44,979 bases of DNA from contig NZ_JADCDA010000025.1 of NCBI RefSeq assembly GCF_020252405.1, positions 1 through 44,979 of the forward strand. Direction: 5' to 3'. The notes under the pieces are model-generated. The model ran no database searches. It had not been told where the DNA came from and saw only the letters and a list, made by a program, of their open reading frames with translations. The translations under genes were made by a program, and so were the position numbers. Source of the stretch: Aestuariivirga sp. Lineage in GTDB: Bacteria; Pseudomonadota; Alphaproteobacteria; Rhizobiales; Aestuariivirgaceae. Position 1 is the stretch's first letter; each line of letters starts with the position of its first letter. Shown here in pieces: positions 34,363 through 43,012 of the stretch.

Positions 34363-34626
34363 ATGAAGTCCCTTCTGATGGTCACAGCCCTTCTCGTGGG
34401 CCTCTCCACCTCCGCCCAGGCGGAGGACGCCACGGCCGCGCCGCCCCCGCCGCAGGCCCAAACCGCCCTTGCCCCCGCCCAGGACGCGGCAGCGCCGGAT
34501 GGCCTGCCGCAGAGTGCGCCTGAGCCGGAGGAGGCGATGTCCGCCCCGCTCGATGCCAATAGCCCACCCTCTGCCCGCGGCGGCGGTTGCGGCCATGACA
34601 AGTCCACGGTCTATCTTACGAACTGA
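34363..34626 (+). CDS. Small secreted Pro/Ala-rich protein
   Basis: An 87-residue protein with GGGAG before ATG 34363. Residues 1-20 form a signal peptide (MKSLLMVTALLVGLSTSAQA). The mature part is mostly Pro, Ala, Gln and acidic, so probably unstructured, and ends in a short GGGCGHDKSTVYLTN segment with one Cys and one His. No family is recognised. It lies 66 bp after hisG and is followed by a strong terminator. Confidence 0.65.
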   Translation: MKSLLMVTALLVGLSTSAQAEDATAAPPPPQAQTALAPAQDAAAPDGLPQSAPEPEEAMSAPLDANSPPSARGGGCGHDKSTVYLTN

Positions 34627-34657
34627 GCCTTCCCCCCCAGGCAGGCCGGTTCGCCCG

Positions 34658-34690
34658 CCCCTCCCGCACCCCCCTGCGGGAGGGGTTTTT
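34658..34690 (+). terminator. Rho-independent terminator after the small secreted protein
   Basis: Perfect 11-bp stem cccctcccgca/tgcgggagggg with a C-rich loop, then five T. It could end both the small gene and the upstream his transcript. Confidence 0.93.
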
Positions 34691-34772
34691 GCTGCGCCCG
34701 GCCTTTAATTTGACCAAGACAGGGCTTAGCGCCAAAGGTCTCACCCAGCGGCAGACGAATCGGGAGACAGGA

Positions 34773-35981
34773 ATGCGGAACCTCAAACTGGCGGCGGCGG
34801 CCTTCGTGGCGATGGTGGGGCTGAGCGGCATGGCCCATGCGGGTGCTGCCTGCGGCGACTCGGCTGCGGGCTTCGACGGCTTCATCAAGCAGTTCAGGAA
34901 GGAAGCGGCCGCCCAGGGCATCGACGCCAGGGGCCTCTCGGCGCTCGATGGCGTTCAGTATCAGCCGGGCATCATCAAGAAGGACCGGGCGCAGAGCGTG
35001 TTCTCGCTCTCCTTCATCGATTTCCAGAAGCGCATGGTCTCCGCCTACCGCATCAAGGAGGGCGCCAACATTCTGCGCCAGAACAAGCAGCTGTTCGATG
35101 CGGTCCAGCAGCGCTACGGCGTGCCGGGCGAGGTGCTCATCGCCTTCTGGGCCTTCGAGACGGACTTCGGCAAGAACATGGGCGATTTCGACACCATCTC
35201 GTCGCTCGCCACCCTGTCGTGGGACTGCCGCCGGCCGGAGAAGTTCCGCGAGCAGCTGATCGGCGCGCTCAGGCTCTACCAGAACGGCGACCTGGCGCGC
35301 GAGGACATGAAGGGCGCCTGGGCCGGCGAGATCGGCCACACCCAGTTCCTGCCCAAGGAATATGTCGAGACCGCCGTGGACTTCGACGGCGACGGCCACC
35401 GCAACCTGCGCCTTTCGATCCCCGACGCCATGGCCTCGGGCGCCGCCCTTCTGGTGAAGCATGGCTGGCAGGCCAACCAGCCCTGGCTCGAGGAGGTGCG
35501 CCTCACAAAGGACCTGCCCTGGGATCAGGCCGACATCGCCATCCAGCTGCCGCGCAGCCAGTGGGTGAAGTGGGGCGTCACCGGCGTCGACCGCAAGCTC
35601 AAGGCTGACAAGTTCCCCGCCTCGCTGCTGTTGCCCATGGGCAAGGACGGTCCGGCCTTTCTCGCCTATGAGAACTTCACCACGGCCTATCTCAAGTGGA
35701 ACGAGTCCCTCGTCTATGCGCTCACGGCCGGCTATCTCGCCAACCGCATCGCCGGCGCTGGCCCCTTCTATCCCGGCCGCGCGCCGGTTGAGGCGCTGTC
35801 CTATGACCAGATCAGGCAGCTGCAGCAGATCCTCGAAGGCAAGGGCTATGATGTGGGCACCGTCGACGGCAAGCTCGGCAAGGCCACGCGCGATGCGGTG
35901 AAGCAGGAGCAGATCAAGATGGGCTGGCCGGCCGATTCCTACCCGACCGTCCCCTTCCTCGAGAAGCTGCAAAACGGCTGA
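34773..35981 (+). CDS. Lytic murein transglycosylase, MltB family
   Basis: A 402-residue exported protein with GGGAG before ATG 34773. Residues 1-23 form a signal peptide (LKLAAAAFVAMVGLSGMAHA); a lipobox is not clear. The SLT_2 catalytic domain (about 32-330) has Glu129 in FWAFETDFGKNMG as catalytic acid, with GEIGHTQFLPKEY and DFDGDGHRNL. A peptidoglycan-binding domain is at 340-395 (QLQQILEGKGYDVGTVDGKL). It cleaves glycan strands to 1,6-anhydro ends during wall turnover. It is convergent with the ABC permease, 3 bp apart. Confidence 0.93.
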   Translation: MRNLKLAAAAFVAMVGLSGMAHAGAACGDSAAGFDGFIKQFRKEAAAQGIDARGLSALDGVQYQPGIIKKDRAQSVFSLSFIDFQKRMVSAYRIKEGANILRQNKQLFDAVQQRYGVPGEVLIAFWAFETDFGKNMGDFDTISSLATLSWDCRRPEKFREQLIGALRLYQNGDLAREDMKGAWAGEIGHTQFLPKEYVETAVDFDGDGHRNLRLSIPDAMASGAALLVKHGWQANQPWLEEVRLTKDLPWDQADIAIQLPRSQWVKWGVTGVDRKLKADKFPASLLLPMGKDGPAFLAYENFTTAYLKWNESLVYALTAGYLANRIAGAGPFYPGRAPVEALSYDQIRQLQQILEGKGYDVGTVDGKLGKATRDAVKQEQIKMGWPADSYPTVPFLEKLQNG

Positions 35982-35984
35982 TCA

Positions 35985-37193
35985 CTACTCCCGCCGCAGC
36001 GCCTCGATCGGGTCAAGGCGCGCCGCGCGCCTGGCGGGAAAGAAGCCGAAGATCACGCCGGTCAGCGCCGACACGGCGAAGGCAAGTGCGATCACCCTGA
36101 TGTCAGCGTTGAAGGGCACGTCCATCACCGCCGCCCCGGCCGCCGCAAGGCCCAGCCCGATGGCGATGCCGATCAGCCCGCCGAACAGGGCGAGCACCAC
36201 CGCCTCCACCAGGAACTGCGTGAGCACCTGCCGCTCCAGCGCGCCGATGGCGAGCCGGATGCCGATCTCGCGCGTGCGCTCGGTCACCGACACCAGCATG
36301 ATGTTCATGATGCCGATGCCGCCCACCAGCAGCGACACCGCGGCCACCGCGCCGAGAAGGCCGGTGAGGATTGCCGTGGTCGACGCCATGGTGGCGAGGA
36401 TCTGCGTCAGGTCGCGGATGGTGAAGTCGTCCTCCTCGCCCGGCACGATGCGGCGGCGCTCGCGCAGCACGTCCTCGGCGTGGCGCTGCACGCGCGGAAT
36501 GTCGGCGGCCTCCGTCACCGAAATCGAGATGGTGCCGATTCTGGTGTTGCCGGCAATGCGGCGGTGATAGCCGCGCAAAGGCAGCACCAGGACCGCGTCC
36601 TGGTCGGAGCCGAAGGCCGACTGGCCCTTGGCCGCCAGGCGCCCGATCACCTCGCAGGAGAAACTGCCGATGCGCAGCCGCTCGCCGATCGGGTCCTGAC
36701 CCGCGAACAGTTCGCGCGTCAGCGTGGCCCCGATCACGCAGACCGAGGAGCCGGCGCGCAGCTCCGTTTCCGAGAAGGGCTGGCCATCCTCCAGCACCCA
36801 GTCCTGCACGGTGAACCAGTCGGAATTGGTGCCGGTCACGGTCGCGTCATAGTTCAGCGCGCCGAACACCACCTTCATCTGTTTCTGCGCGGTGGGTGCA
36901 ACGCCGCGGATGCCGCTCAGCTCATTCTTCAGCGCCGCCACGTCGCGCTCGTCGAAGGAGCGCGCATCGGTTGAGCCGCCGGGGCCGAAGGTGGTCTGCC
37001 CCGGCCTGACGATCAGCATATTGGAGCCGAGCTTGGCGAGGTTCTCCTGCACCTTGCTCGAGGCGCCATTGCCGAGCGTCACCATGGCGATCACCGCGCC
37101 GACGCCGATCACGATGCCGAGCAGCGTCAGCACCGAGCGCAGCACATTGCGCCTGATCGAAGACATGGCGAGCTTCACCGTTTCCCACAGCAT
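35985..37193 (-). CDS. MacB-like ABC transporter permease
   Basis: A 402-residue permease with one N-terminal membrane helix (about 20-42), a large MacB-type periplasmic domain and three C-terminal helices of the FtsX fold. IRRNVLRSVLTLLGIVIGVG and LVGGIGIMNIMLVSVTERTREIGIR are signature text, and the end ARRAARLDPIEALRRE is usual. Unlike E. coli MacB, the ATPase is a separate gene, which overlaps this start by one base. With the adaptor at 37894 it should form a MacAB-type exporter. An outer-membrane TolC partner is not in the window. Confidence 0.93.
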   Translation of the reverse strand: MLWETVKLAMSSIRRNVLRSVLTLLGIVIGVGAVIAMVTLGNGASSKVQENLAKLGSNMLIVRPGQTTFGPGGSTDARSFDERDVAALKNELSGIRGVAPTAQKQMKVVFGALNYDATVTGTNSDWFTVQDWVLEDGQPFSETELRAGSSVCVIGATLTRELFAGQDPIGERLRIGSFSCEVIGRLAAKGQSAFGSDQDAVLVLPLRGYHRRIAGNTRIGTISISVTEAADIPRVQRHAEDVLRERRRIVPGEEDDFTIRDLTQILATMASTTAILTGLLGAVAAVSLLVGGIGIMNIMLVSVTERTREIGIRLAIGALERQVLTQFLVEAVVLALFGGLIGIAIGLGLAAAGAAVMDVPFNADIRVIALAFAVSALTGVIFGFFPARRAARLDPIEALRRE

Positions 37194-37897
37194 CAGGCGG
37201 CCTGCTTCCGCCCGTCGCTGGCGATGTGGCCGTCGACGAAGCGGATGGTGCGGTGCGCGAAATCCGCCATCTCAGGCTCATGCGTGACCATCACCACGGT
37301 GATGCCGCGCTCCCCGTTCAGGCGCGCGATCAGCTCCATGATCTCGTGGCTGCGCTGGCTGTCGAGATTGCCCGTCGGTTCGTCGGCCAGCAGCAGCAAG
37401 GGCCCGGTGACGATGGCGCGGGCAATCGCCACGCGCTGCTGCTGGCCGCCCGAAAGCTCGCCCGGCGTGTGGCGCTCGCGGCCCTGAAGGCCCACGAGGT
37501 GCAGGGCCTCCAGGGCGCGTTCGCGCCGCTCGCGCTTCGGCGTGCCGCGATAGATCAGCGGCAGTTCCACGTTCTCGATGGCGGTGGTGCGGTTGAGCAG
37601 GTTGAAGCCCTGGAACACGAAGCCGATGAAATTGCGCCGGAGCAGGGCGCGCTGGTCCTGGCTCAGTTGGTTCACCTCGACACCCAGGAATTTGAAGCTG
37701 CCGCTGGACGGCCGGTCGAGGCAGCCGATGATATTCATCGCGGTGGACTTGCCGGAGCCCGACGGGCCCATGATGGCGATGAACTCGCCCTTGCCGATGG
37801 TCAGGTCGACGCCTGCCAGCGCGCGCACCAGCCCGCCGCCCTCGCCATAAAAGCGCGTGACGCCGGCGAAGGAGACGAGCGGCGGGCCGTCGCTCAC
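37193..37897 (-). CDS. MacB/LolD-type ABC transporter ATPase
   Basis: A 234-residue ATPase with GTG start at 37897. Walker A is GPSGSGKST at 44-52; LSGGQQQRVAIARAI is the ABC signature; LLLLADEPTGNLD carries Walker B; and the switch His lies in MVTHEPEM. The sequence belongs to the LolD/MacB group. Both ends overlap neighbours (GTGA with the adaptor, TGATG with the permease), so the three proteins are made together. Confidence 0.95.
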   Translation of the reverse strand: MSDGPPLVSFAGVTRFYGEGGGLVRALAGVDLTIGKGEFIAIMGPSGSGKSTAMNIIGCLDRPSSGSFKFLGVEVNQLSQDQRALLRRNFIGFVFQGFNLLNRTTAIENVELPLIYRGTPKRERRERALEALHLVGLQGRERHTPGELSGGQQQRVAIARAIVTGPLLLLADEPTGNLDSQRSHEIMELIARLNGERGITVVMVTHEPEMADFAHRTIRFVDGHIASDGRKQAA

Positions 37898-39168
37898 GAG
37901 CCCGAAGCCCTGGAGGAAACGATCACCTGGTCGCCTGCCTTGATGCCGCCCGACAGAATTTCGGTATCCTTGCCGTCGGAGACGCCGGCATGCACGGCGA
38001 CCGCCTTCGGAGCGCCATTGTCGAGCACGTAGAGCGTGCGCATTCCGTCGGCGGCGGGGGCCGTGTTCTTCACCGCGGGCGGCATTCTCGGGATGAACAG
38101 GTTCATCACGCTGAAACCCTGTGACTTCCGCTCCCTGGGCGGGGTGTAGCGCAGTGCGGCATTGGGCACGGCAAGCGCGTTGGGCACCTCCTGCACCACG
38201 ATCTGCGCGGTGGCCGTCATGCCGGGCCTGAGCAGCAGCGCGCTGTTGTCGACCGTCAGCACCGCCTTGTAGGTGACCACATTGTCCGTGACCTTGGGCG
38301 AAAATTCGATGGTGTCGATCAGCGCGGGGAAATTCTGGCCGGGATAGGCATCGACACGGAAGGTTGCCTTCTGGCCCTCCTTCACGTTGCCGATGTCGGC
38401 CTCGTCCACATCGGCCTCGAGCTGCATGTGGGCCAGGTCTTCGGCGAGGGTGAACAGCACCGGCGCCTGGAAGGAAGAGGCCACCGTCTGCCCCGGCTCC
38501 GCATCGCGCTTCAGCACGATGCCGTCGACGGGCGACAGGATGCGCGTCTTGGCGAGGTCCGTTTCCGTCATCGTCATGTCGGCCCTGGCCACTTCGATGT
38601 CAGCCTCCGCGGCGATGACGCCCGCCTCCGCGCGCGACTGCGCGGCGCGCGCCGTGTCGAGGTCCTGGGTGGAGGACACGCCCCGCGCACTCAGCTTCTC
38701 GGCGCGCTGGTAGAGCAGCTGTTTCTCGAGCAGTGTCGCCTTTGCATCCGCCAGGCGCGCCTCGGCCGCCGCAAGGGCCGCCTTGCCGCGGGCGAGTTCC
38801 GCCTGCAGCCGTTCCGTGTCGAGCTCGGCCAGCACGTCGCCCTTCTTCACCACGCTGTTGGCCTTGACGTTCACCGTGCGGATGACGCCCGAGCGCTCGC
38901 TCGAAACCTCCACCTCGGTGGTGGGCTGGATGTTGCCGGTGGCCTGCACGCGCACAATGACGGGCTTGCGCTCCGCCGGCGCCGTTTCATAGGCGATGGC
39001 CGAGCCGCCGTGCTGGCCCGATGCCGCCCACCAGACGATGCCCGCCACCGCAAGCGCCAGCAGCGCCGCCCAGATAAGGCGGCGGCGCCGGGTCCGGAAC
39101 CGCGCCTTGGCGTCCAGGCCCAGCATCGCCTCGATGCCGGCCGGTCCGGTGGGTGTCTGAATATTCAT
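37894..39168 (-). CDS. Periplasmic adaptor (MacA/HlyD family)
   Basis: A 424-residue membrane fusion protein. One N-terminal anchor is at about 30-50 (LIWAALLALAVAGIVWWAAS). The barrel/lipoyl halves (VRVQATGNIQPTTEVEVSSE and VDGIVLKRDAEPGQTV) flank a helical hairpin rich in Ala, Glu and Leu (about 115-200). It should link the MacB-type permease to an outer-membrane channel. It is the first gene of the operon, 98 bp from a divergent hydrolase gene. The substrate is unknown; drugs, lipids or peptides are possible. Confidence 0.92.
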   Translation of the reverse strand: MNIQTPTGPAGIEAMLGLDAKARFRTRRRRLIWAALLALAVAGIVWWAASGQHGGSAIAYETAPAERKPVIVRVQATGNIQPTTEVEVSSERSGVIRTVNVKANSVVKKGDVLAELDTERLQAELARGKAALAAAEARLADAKATLLEKQLLYQRAEKLSARGVSSTQDLDTARAAQSRAEAGVIAAEADIEVARADMTMTETDLAKTRILSPVDGIVLKRDAEPGQTVASSFQAPVLFTLAEDLAHMQLEADVDEADIGNVKEGQKATFRVDAYPGQNFPALIDTIEFSPKVTDNVVTYKAVLTVDNSALLLRPGMTATAQIVVQEVPNALAVPNAALRYTPPRERKSQGFSVMNLFIPRMPPAVKNTAPAADGMRTLYVLDNGAPKAVAVHAGVSDGKDTEILSGGIKAGDQVIVSSRASGS

Positions 39169-39266
39169 CTGGTCCAGGTCTTTCGTCCGATGGCGGGGCG
39201 GGGCTGACGGCGCAAATCGGGCAGCGCCGGATGTTCAATCCCGGTCACGCCTGATATGACCCTGCC

Positions 39267-40061
39267 ATGACCGATATCAAGTTCGAAAACGCTCCGGACG
39301 GCACCCCCATCGCCTATCGCCTTGACGGAAGGGACGATCTTGGCCGCTGCGGCTTCGTCTGGCTGGGCGGTTACAAGTCCGACATGGAGGGCGCCAAGGC
39401 CGAAGCCCTGGCGGCCCTCGCGCGCGAAACCCGCAGGCCCAGCCTGCGCTTCGACTATTCGGGCCACGGCGCCTCCGGCGGGCTGTTCGTCGACGGCGCC
39501 ATCTCGAAATGGCTGGAACAGTCCGTTCACATGGTGCTCACCCATGGCCGGGGGCCGCGCATTCTGGTGGGCTCCTCCATGGGCGGCTGGATCGCCTTGC
39601 TGCTCTACCGCCAGCTGCGGCTCATGCATCCGGCCGCGGCGCAGAATATCAAGGGGATCGTCCTGCTCGCCCCCGCCGCCGATATGACGGAGGACCTGAT
39701 GTGGGACAAATTCCCCGACGCGGTCCGCAAGGAGCTGAACGAGAAGGGCGTGTGGCTCCGCCCCTCCGCCTATGGCGAGCCCTACACCATCACCAAACGC
39801 CTGATCGAGGATGGCCGCGGGCACCTGCTCCTGAATCAGGGGCTCGACGTGCCATGCCCCGTCTGCATCCTGCAGGGTGACGAGGACGCGGACGTGCCCG
39901 CCACCCATGCCGTGAAGGTATTCGGCGCGCTCCGCGGCCCGGATGTGACGCTGGTGCTCATCAAGGGCGGCGACCACCGGCTCTCGACGCCGGGCAACCT
40001 CGCCCTGCTGCGCGACACGGCGCTGCGGTTGGCTGAGAGGTCCGAGGGAATGAGAGTCTGA
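39267..40061 (+). CDS. Alpha/beta hydrolase (ABHD10-like)
   Basis: A 264-residue cytoplasmic hydrolase. Ser104 in GSSMGG is the nucleophile, Asp207 in GDEDADV the acid, and His237 in GGDHRLS the base. WLGGYKSDMEGAKA and FDYSGHGASGG are typical of the family that includes ABHD10 thioesterase. Substrate is not known. It is divergent from the MacA-like gene and converges on the SDR gene at 40191. Confidence 0.88.
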   Translation: MTDIKFENAPDGTPIAYRLDGRDDLGRCGFVWLGGYKSDMEGAKAEALAALARETRRPSLRFDYSGHGASGGLFVDGAISKWLEQSVHMVLTHGRGPRILVGSSMGGWIALLLYRQLRLMHPAAAQNIKGIVLLAPAADMTEDLMWDKFPDAVRKELNEKGVWLRPSAYGEPYTITKRLIEDGRGHLLLNQGLDVPCPVCILQGDEDADVPATHAVKVFGALRGPDVTLVLIKGGDHRLSTPGNLALLRDTALRLAERSEGMRV

Positions 40062-40082
40062 ATCGATCCGCGCTCTTCACCT

Positions 40083-40103
40083 TGCGCGGACTTGATCCGC
40101 GCA
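40083..40103 (+). terminator. Hairpin after the alpha/beta hydrolase gene
   Basis: Perfect stem tgcgcgga/tccgcgca with a five-base loop, 21 bp after the stop codon. The T-tract is weak (cgttt), so it may be a terminator or a repeat piece. Confidence 0.45.
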
Positions 40104-40121
40104 TCCGTTTCGGGTGCCGCG

Positions 40122-40152
40122 GAAAAAAGAACCCCCGGGTCAGGCCCGGGGG
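40122..40152 (-). terminator. Rho-independent terminator of the SDR-queG-GST unit (minus strand)
   Basis: Stem cccccggg/cccggggg (40132-40152) followed, on the minus strand, by ttcttttttcc. It lies 38 bp after the stop of the minus-strand SDR gene. Confidence 0.8.
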
Positions 40153-40190
40153 AGGTGAAAAATCGGCGGGAGGCGTGCGAAGCGTTGGCT

Positions 40191-41060
40191 CTACCGCTTC
40201 AATCCCTTCGCCAGTTCCCCCAGCCCCTCGCGATAGGTCGGAAAGCTCAGCCTCACGCCCAGCTCCTTCACGATCCGCGCGTTCGAAACCCGTTTCGAAT
40301 CCGCATAGAAGCTCCGCGCCATGGGCGAGAGACCGGCTGCCTCGAACGGCACGTCCGGCGGCGCCGGAAGGCCCAGCAGCCGCGCGCCATATTCCACCAC
40401 GTCCTGCGGCGGGCAGGCCTCGTCGTCGCACACATTATAGGCGCGGCCGGGGTGCGGATGGGCGATCGAGGCTTCAAGCGTGTTGGCGATATCGGCCACA
40501 TGGATGCGGCTGAAGATCTGGCCTTCCTTGATCACGCGCCGCGCCGATCCGTCGAGCAGCGGGAGCAGCTGGTTGCGCCCCGGACCATAGATGCCGGCCA
40601 GCCGGAAGACCATCACCGGCAGACCATGCCCGCGCCACAGCCCGAGCCACTGCGTCTCGGCGAGAAGCCGCTTGTGCCCGCGCTCCGTGTTGGGCGAGAG
40701 CGGCGTCTCCTCGGTCACCAGGCCACCGCCATGGTCGCCATAGACCCCGGTGGTGGAAAGATAGGCCACCCACTGGAACTGCTTTGCCCGCTCCGCAAAA
40801 TCGCCTGCGTGCTGACGCAGCACCGGGTCCCCGTCCTCGCCGGGCGGAGCCGAGCCGACCGCATGCGTCACGCCCTCGAAGGCCCCCTGCGGCAGAGGCC
40901 GCGATCCGTCGAAGACGAAGCCGCGATAGCCCCTGGCGCGGATCGCCGCGGCCCCGCTTTCGCTGCGGCTGGTGGCGCTCACCGTCCAGCCCCTTGCCGC
41001 CAGCCGCTCCGCCAGGGCCTTCGCCGAAAAGCCCAGCCCGAAAAACAGAATGTGGTTCAT
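40191..41060 (-). CDS. SDR/NAD(P)-dependent epimerase-like protein (YeeZ type)
   Basis: A 289-residue protein starting at ATG 41060 (MNHILFFGLGFSAKALA). GLGFSAKALAERL is the nucleotide-binding turn. The active-site pattern is STTGVYGDHGG with a later HKRLLAE, an atypical YxxxK arrangement as in YeeZ-like extended SDRs. PVMVFRLAGIYGPGR follows. Reaction and substrate are unknown. Its start overlaps the queG stop by four bases, and it is the last gene of a three-gene minus-strand unit. Confidence 0.85.
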   Translation of the reverse strand: MNHILFFGLGFSAKALAERLAARGWTVSATSRSESGAAAIRARGYRGFVFDGSRPLPQGAFEGVTHAVGSAPPGEDGDPVLRQHAGDFAERAKQFQWVAYLSTTGVYGDHGGGLVTEETPLSPNTERGHKRLLAETQWLGLWRGHGLPVMVFRLAGIYGPGRNQLLPLLDGSARRVIKEGQIFSRIHVADIANTLEASIAHPHPGRAYNVCDDEACPPQDVVEYGARLLGLPAPPDVPFEAAGLSPMARSFYADSKRVSNARIVKELGVRLSFPTYREGLGELAKGLKR

Positions 41061-42169
41061 GCCGTCTCCCATTCGCGGCGTACCCCGTCATCGGTCTCGC
41101 CACCCATGTGCCGGTTACGCAAGGCGGCGAAATCCGGTTCGTCCAGCAGCTGCGACAGCGCCCACACGGCCATGGCGCGCACGATGGGCGCGGGATCGCC
41201 GAGCAGCGCCATCACCGCCGGAATCAGGCCCGCATCGCCGCTGTTGCCCGCCGCGATCAGCACGTTGCGGATGAAGCGGTCGCGTCCCGTGCGCTTCACC
41301 GGCGAGCCTGCGAACAGCGTGCGGAATGCCGCATCGTCGAGCTTCAGCAATGCGCCCAGCCGCGGCGCCTTCAGGTCCTCGCGCGCCACCAGTTTTGATT
41401 CATGCGAGGCTTGCGCGAACTTGTTCCACGGGCAGGCGGCCAGGCAATCGTCGCAGCCATGGATGCGGTTGCCCAGCGCCGCGCGGAATTCGCGGCCGAT
41501 GTGCCCCGCATGCTCGATGGTGAGATAAGAAATGCAGCGCCGCGCATCGAGCTGGTAGGGCGCGGGGAATGCCCCGGTCGGGCAGATGTCGAGGCAGGCC
41601 CGGCACGAGCCGCAGTGATCCGCCTCCGCCGCGTCGGCCTCGATCTCCGCCGCCGTCAGGATGGTTCCGATGAAGAACCACGAGCCAAGCTCGCGCGAGA
41701 CGAGGTTGGTGTGCCGCCCCTGCCAGCCGAGCCCCGCCTTCTGCGCCAGCGGCTTTTCCATCAGCGGCGCGGTGTCGACGAAGACCTTCGCCTCCGCGCC
41801 CGTGCGCCTGGCCAGCCACTGCGCCACGCGCTTCAGCTTGCCCTTCATGAGGTCATGATAATCGCGGTTCAGCGCATAGACGGAGATGACGCCGGAGCCC
41901 CTGTCCTTCAGCCGCTCCAGCGGATCGAGGTCCTGCCCATAGTTCTGCGCGAAGACGAGCGCCGTCTTCGCCCCGGGCCACATGGCCTGCGGGCTGGCGC
42001 GGCGGGTTTCCGTCTCCGCCATCCACGCCATGCCGCCATGGCGGCCCTCCGCGATGAATGCGCGCAGACGCCCGGCCTGCCGCGCGTCGGGCGAAAGCCT
42101 CGCCACGCGCACCGCGCTGAAGCCTTCGCCCGAGGCCTTCTCGCCGATCTCCTGGCGGAGGCCGGCCAC
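41057..42169 (-). CDS. queG: Epoxyqueuosine reductase
   Basis: A 370-residue enzyme that reduces epoxyqueuosine to queuosine at position 34 of tRNAs, using cobalamin and two 4Fe-4S clusters. Asp132 in VDTAPLMEKPLAQKAGLGW is the proposed proton donor. Cluster ligands are Cys186, 189, 192, 196 and Cys212, 239, 242, 246. A HEAT-like C-terminal part (residues 300-350) binds tRNA. It starts at GTG 42169, one base after the GST stop. tRNA-His(GTG) at 21777 is among the tRNAs whose G34 can be modified to queuosine. Confidence 0.95.
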   Translation of the reverse strand: MAGLRQEIGEKASGEGFSAVRVARLSPDARQAGRLRAFIAEGRHGGMAWMAETETRRASPQAMWPGAKTALVFAQNYGQDLDPLERLKDRGSGVISVYALNRDYHDLMKGKLKRVAQWLARRTGAEAKVFVDTAPLMEKPLAQKAGLGWQGRHTNLVSRELGSWFFIGTILTAAEIEADAAEADHCGSCRACLDICPTGAFPAPYQLDARRCISYLTIEHAGHIGREFRAALGNRIHGCDDCLAACPWNKFAQASHESKLVAREDLKAPRLGALLKLDDAAFRTLFAGSPVKRTGRDRFIRNVLIAAGNSGDAGLIPAVMALLGDPAPIVRAMAVWALSQLLDEPDFAALRNRHMGGETDDGVRREWETA

Positions 42170-42170
42170 C

Positions 42171-42854
42171 TCAGAAATCGAGGTCCGCGTAATGCGGCCC
42201 CGGCGCCATGCCGCGGATGGTGTCGGCCAGCAGCGGCCGGAAGGAGGGGCGCGACTTCACCCGCTGATACCAGCCCTTGGCGGCGGGATAATCCGCCCAC
42301 GGAATATCGCCGAAGTAATCGGCCGCCGAGATGTGCCCCGCCGCCGCCAGGTCGGCGATCGAGAGTTCGTTCCCCGCCAGCCACACCCGGTGGTCCACGA
42401 GGTGCGAGACATAGCCGAGGTGCTCGCGCAGCCGCGTCATGGCCTGGCGCACGCGGCCTGTGTCCGGCCCGCCGCCGCCGCGCTCGCGGCCGAGAAAGCG
42501 GCGGATCACCTTCTCCGTCAGCAGCGGTTCGGAAACCTCGGCGTAGAATTTCACGTCGAACCAGCCGGCGAGCCGCCTCGCCTCGGCGCGTTCGAAGGCA
42601 TCGCCGGGGATCAGCGAGAGGCGCGTCGCCTTGGTCTCCTCGAGATATTCGGTGATCGCCTCGATGCCGGAGAGCGCGGTCCCGGCGTCCTCGAGATAGA
42701 CCGGCAGCGTGCCGGCGGGGTTGAGCTCGAATATCTCGGGCATCGGCTCCCAGGGCTCTTCGTCGATCAGCTCCACCGGCACGCCATATTCCGCGAGGGC
42801 AAGGCGCAACCGGCGGCTGAACGGATCGAGTGTAAAATGAATGAGCGACGGCAT
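42171..42854 (-). CDS. Glutathione S-transferase family protein
   Basis: A 227-residue protein with ATG at 42854. The N-terminal thioredoxin-like domain has FTLDPFSRRLRLAL, FELNPAGTLPVYLED (cis-Pro) and the glutathione-binding ALSGIEAITEYLEE. The C-terminal helical domain has NELSIADLAAAGHISAADYF. No catalytic Cys is seen near the N-terminus; a Ser/Thr probably does the job. Substrate unknown. It precedes queG directly, a neighbourhood common in Rhizobiales. Confidence 0.9.
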   Translation of the reverse strand: MPSLIHFTLDPFSRRLRLALAEYGVPVELIDEEPWEPMPEIFELNPAGTLPVYLEDAGTALSGIEAITEYLEETKATRLSLIPGDAFERAEARRLAGWFDVKFYAEVSEPLLTEKVIRRFLGRERGGGGPDTGRVRQAMTRLREHLGYVSHLVDHRVWLAGNELSIADLAAAGHISAADYFGDIPWADYPAAKGWYQRVKSRPSFRPLLADTIRGMAPGPHYADLDF

Positions 42855-43012
42855 GTTAGGACGAATTTAACCCTGTCATTGGCAACTGGTCCGGCCTTGG
42901 CGAAACAAAAGCCGCAATTGCCCGGAATGTAACGCGCGTATAAAACGCCCGCGTCCCCCGCGGCAAGAAAATCCGAAAAGATCCGACTGTCCCAAGCCCA
43001 GAGTTGCCGTCC

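Noticed and set aside
35985-39168. Complete tripartite efflux pump
   Set aside because: Adaptor, ATPase and permease are present, but no TolC-type outer-membrane gene is adjacent, so only a partial system can be claimed.
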